A stretch of 64,000 bases of DNA from Streptantibioticus cattleyicolor NRRL 8057 = DSM 46488 (GTDB lineage Bacteria > Actinomycetota > Actinomycetes > Streptomycetales > Streptomycetaceae): assembly GCF_000240165.1 (NCBI RefSeq), contig NC_017586.1:1984001-2048000 (forward strand), written 5' to 3'. The first letter of the stretch is position 1. Each line of letters begins with the position of its first letter. Below the pieces are notes generated by a model. It was not told where the DNA came from. It ran no database searches and was given only the letters and a program-made list of their open reading frames with translations. Positions 61,754 through 64,000 of this stretch are shown here, one piece after another. The position numbers and the translations under genes are program-made.

Positions 61754-63055
61754 ATGAGTACGGCCACCGCTGCGGCGGCGCCCGCGAAGAAGCGGGGATC
61801 CGGCCTTTTCCAAGGATTGCAGAAGATCGGGCGGAGCCTCCAGCTTCCGATCGCGGTGCTCCCGGCGGCGGGCATCCTGCTGCGCCTCGGCCAGCCGGAC
61901 GTCTTCGGCGCGCAGGGCCTGGGCTGGGACAACGTGGCGAAGGTCTTCGCCGGTGCGGGCGGCGCCCTGCTGGACGCCTCGCTCGGCCTGCCGCTGCTGT
62001 TCTGCATAGGCGTGGCGATCGGCTTCGCCAAGAAGGCGGACGGCTCCACGGCGCTCGCCGCGGTCGTCGGCTTCCTCGTCTACTACACCGTGATCCACCA
62101 GTTCCCGGTGGCGTGCGGCGCCGGCGCCTCGTTCGTCTCGACCGGGTCGCTCGGCGGGGCGTGCGTCAAGGGGGCGACGGTGACCCCGGCCGCGTTCCAG
62201 AACCCGGGGGTGCTCGGCGGCATCATCATGGGTCTGCTCTCCGCGGTGCTGTGGCAGCGGTTCCACCGCACCAAGCTGGTCGACTGGCTCGGCTTCTTCA
62301 ACGGCCGCCGGCTGGTGCCGATCATCATGGCGTTCGTCGGCACCGCCGCCGGTGTGCTGGTGGTCCTGGGCTGGCAGCCGATCGGTGACGCGATCAGCTC
62401 CTTCGGCAAGTGGATGACGGGCCTGGGCGCCGTCGGCTCCGGTCTGTTCGGCCTGGTCAACCGTGGTCTGCTGCCGATCGGCATGCACCAGTTCGTCAAC
62501 ACCGTGGCGTGGTTCCAGATCGGTGACTTCACCAACTCGGCCCACCAGGTGGTCCACGGCGACCTCAACCGCTACTTCGCGCACGACCCGTCGGCCGGCC
62601 AGTTCATGTCCGGCTTCTTCCCGATCATGATGTTCGGCCTGCCGGCGGCGGCGCTGGCCATCGCGCACTCGGCCCGTCCGGAGCGGCGCAAGGCGGTGCT
62701 GGGCATGATGGTGTCGGTGGCGCTGACCGCCTTCGTCACCGGCGTCACCGAGCCGATCGAGTTCTCGTTCATGTTCATCGCGCCGGTGCTCTACGCCATC
62801 CACGCGGTGCTCACCGCGCTGTCGATGGCGATCACCTGGGCGCTGGGCGTCCACGCCGGCTTCACCTTCTCGGCCGGCGCCATCGACTACCTGCTCAACT
62901 GGAACCTGGCGACCAAGCCATGGCTGATCATCCCGATCGGCCTGTGCTTCGCGGTGGTGTACTACGTGCTCTTCCGCTTCGCGATCACCAAGTTCAACCT
63001 CCCCACCCCGGGCCGGGAGCCCGAGGAGGAGGTCGAGGACATCACCAAGGCGTGA
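61754..63055 (+). CDS. nagE2: PTS EIIC permease for N-acetylglucosamine
   Basis: Membrane permease of the glucose/GlcNAc PTS with about ten hydrophobic segments. The family motifs QLPIAVLPAAG-like start (28-40), GLLPIGMHQFVN (238-249) and GVTEPIEF (330-337) are present. EIIB is separate (nagF) and no EIIA is in the window. Only one EIIC gene occurs, whereas S. coelicolor has two in a row. ATG 61754 follows AGGAGGA. Its promoter has paired DasR boxes, so it is induced when GlcNAc is sensed. Confidence 0.92.
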   Translation: MSTATAAAAPAKKRGSGLFQGLQKIGRSLQLPIAVLPAAGILLRLGQPDVFGAQGLGWDNVAKVFAGAGGALLDASLGLPLLFCIGVAIGFAKKADGSTALAAVVGFLVYYTVIHQFPVACGAGASFVSTGSLGGACVKGATVTPAAFQNPGVLGGIIMGLLSAVLWQRFHRTKLVDWLGFFNGRRLVPIIMAFVGTAAGVLVVLGWQPIGDAISSFGKWMTGLGAVGSGLFGLVNRGLLPIGMHQFVNTVAWFQIGDFTNSAHQVVHGDLNRYFAHDPSAGQFMSGFFPIMMFGLPAAALAIAHSARPERRKAVLGMMVSVALTAFVTGVTEPIEFSFMFIAPVLYAIHAVLTALSMAITWALGVHAGFTFSAGAIDYLLNWNLATKPWLIIPIGLCFAVVYYVLFRFAITKFNLPTPGREPEEEVEDITKA

Positions 63056-63082
63056 CGTCCGGCCCGCACCGCGGAACGTGAG

Positions 63083-63119
63083 GAAGGCCCCCGGAACCAT
63101 GGCGGTTCCGGGGGCCTTC
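63083..63119. terminator. Bidirectional terminator between nagE2 and MBL gene
   Basis: Perfect 16-base-pair stem (GAAGGCCCCCGGAACC) with a five-base loop between two convergent genes. Confidence 0.85.
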
Positions 63120-63152
63120 GCGGTGCCCGGGCCGGGTGCGGCGCGGCAGCGG

Positions 63153-63905
63153 TCACAGGCGGTAGACGGCGCCGGAGCGGGCCAGCTCGACCGGGCCGGG
63201 GAACGCCTCGACGGCGTGGGCCAGGCTGACCGCGGGGTCGGTCCACGGCGGGATGTGGGTGAGCACCAGCCGTCCCACCCGGGCCCGGGCCGCGTGCTCG
63301 CCGGCCTGGCGCCCGTTGAGGTGGAGGTCGGGGACGGTCTCCTTGCCGTGGGTGAAGGACGCCTCGCACAGGAAGAGGTCGGTGCCCTCGGCCAGTTCCA
63401 CCAGCGGCTCGCACGGCCCGGTGTCCCCGGAGTACGTCAGCGACCGCCCGCCGTGCTCGACCCGGAAGCCGAACGCCTCGACCGGGTGGCAGACCCGGGC
63501 GGCGGTCACCGTGAACGGGCCCACCCGGAAGGTGCCGGGGGCCAGGGTGCGGAAGTCGAAGACCTCGCTCATGCACTTCTCGTCGGGGACGTCCGCGTAC
63601 GCCGTGGCCAGCCGGGACTCGGTGCCCGCCGGCCCGTGCACCGGGATCGGCTCCGGCATGCCGCCCTCGTGCCGGTAGTAACGGGCCACGAAGTAGGCGC
63701 ACATGTCGATGCAGTGGTCGGCGTGGAGATGGCTGAGGAGTACGGCGTCGAGGTCGTACAGACCGCAGTGGCGCTGCAGCTCGCCCAGGGCGCCGTTGCC
63801 CATGTCGAGGAGCAGCCGGAAGCCGTCGGCCTCCACGAGGTAGCTCGAACAGGCCGATTCCGCGGAGGGGAACGACCCCGAGCAGCCGACGACGGTGAGC
63901 TTCAT
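63153..63905 (-). CDS. MBL-fold metallo-hydrolase (RNase Z-like)
   Basis: A 250-residue hydrolase of the metallo-beta-lactamase fold. The metal motif HLHADH is at 59-64, with VCHPVEAFG, YSGDT and the late His in HIPPWTD as other ligands. MKLTVVGCSGSFPSAESACSSYL is the typical RNase Z/phosphodiesterase-like start. ATG 63905 follows GGAGG. The likely substrate is a phosphodiester, unknown which. The remaining bases to 64000 hold no gene I can name. Confidence 0.88.
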   Translation of the reverse strand: MKLTVVGCSGSFPSAESACSSYLVEADGFRLLLDMGNGALGELQRHCGLYDLDAVLLSHLHADHCIDMCAYFVARYYRHEGGMPEPIPVHGPAGTESRLATAYADVPDEKCMSEVFDFRTLAPGTFRVGPFTVTAARVCHPVEAFGFRVEHGGRSLTYSGDTGPCEPLVELAEGTDLFLCEASFTHGKETVPDLHLNGRQAGEHAARARVGRLVLTHIPPWTDPAVSLAHAVEAFPGPVELARSGAVYRL

Positions 63906-64000
63906 GCAGGAGCCTCCAGCGGTTCCGGGGGGTCTTGCGCGGTCGGTGGCGGCCGGCACATCGCCGTGCGGGCGCCATCGGGCACCGGCGGCCACGAGGC

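Overview
The window is about 64 kb of very GC-rich DNA (third codon positions almost all G/C, many GTG starts). Its content points to Streptomyces or a close relative in the Streptomycetaceae: DasR-type chitin regulation, a DUF5753/DUF397/ATPase regulatory trio, class E sortase with an LAXTG surface protein, an SsgR-like IclR regulator, and the rdgB-rph-nagF-nagE2 gene order. No IS element, integrase, phage or CRISPR array was seen.

Layout. 82-6630: a PAP2-family membrane protein, then a three-gene set of a Cas4/AddB-like iron-sulfur nuclease, a 519-residue protein of unknown family and a Upf1-like helicase, then a small hypothetical and a short Prim-Pol-like protein. 6693-19089: four identical tRNA-Lys(CTT) genes in two pairs; between them lie two tandem M6-like secreted proteases, a PAS-GGDEF-EAL protein, two secreted GH18 chitinases, a flavin monooxygenase, a UspA protein and the IclR regulator. 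19230-25848: a BASS transporter, two adjacent broken genes (a uridine kinase lacking its P-loop and a frameshifted GNAT), an ABC-2 exporter with MarR regulator, an AA10 LPMO and an LtrA protein. 25955-32690: secreted M1 peptidase, class B PBP, membrane PP2C phosphatase, GH6 lipoprotein and a NagD-like phosphatase. 32789-39384: a probable 2-aminoethylphosphonate uptake and degradation operon with a DasR-like GntR regulator. 39414-44770: LAXTG surface protein, a 660-bp imperfect palindrome, a ROK regulator divergent from a Gfo/Idh/MocA oxidoreductase, and an FAA-hydrolase. 44902-50854: a YidC fragment, a DUF3311/symporter pair, class E sortase, DUF445, SGNH hydrolase and MazG. 50893-59117: the regulatory trio, a class A PBP, a Gdx/SugE exporter behind a guanidine-III riboswitch, GroES-like protein, DUF3618, Bcp and an MHS transporter. 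59157-63905: tRNA-Leu(TAG), rdgB, a lipoprotein, rph, nagF, nagE2 and a metallo-beta-lactamase-fold hydrolase.

How it fits together. The clearest theme is chitin use: LPMO, two chitinases and the GlcNAc phosphotransferase genes all carry DasR-box (dre)-like sequences at their promoters, although they are spread over 50 kb. A second theme is the cell surface: two PBPs, sortase and its likely substrate, and secreted peptidases. The best candidate for an undescribed system is the nuclease/unknown/helicase set at 1130-5319. The giant palindrome at 40421-41081 is the most unusual piece of non-coding DNA.
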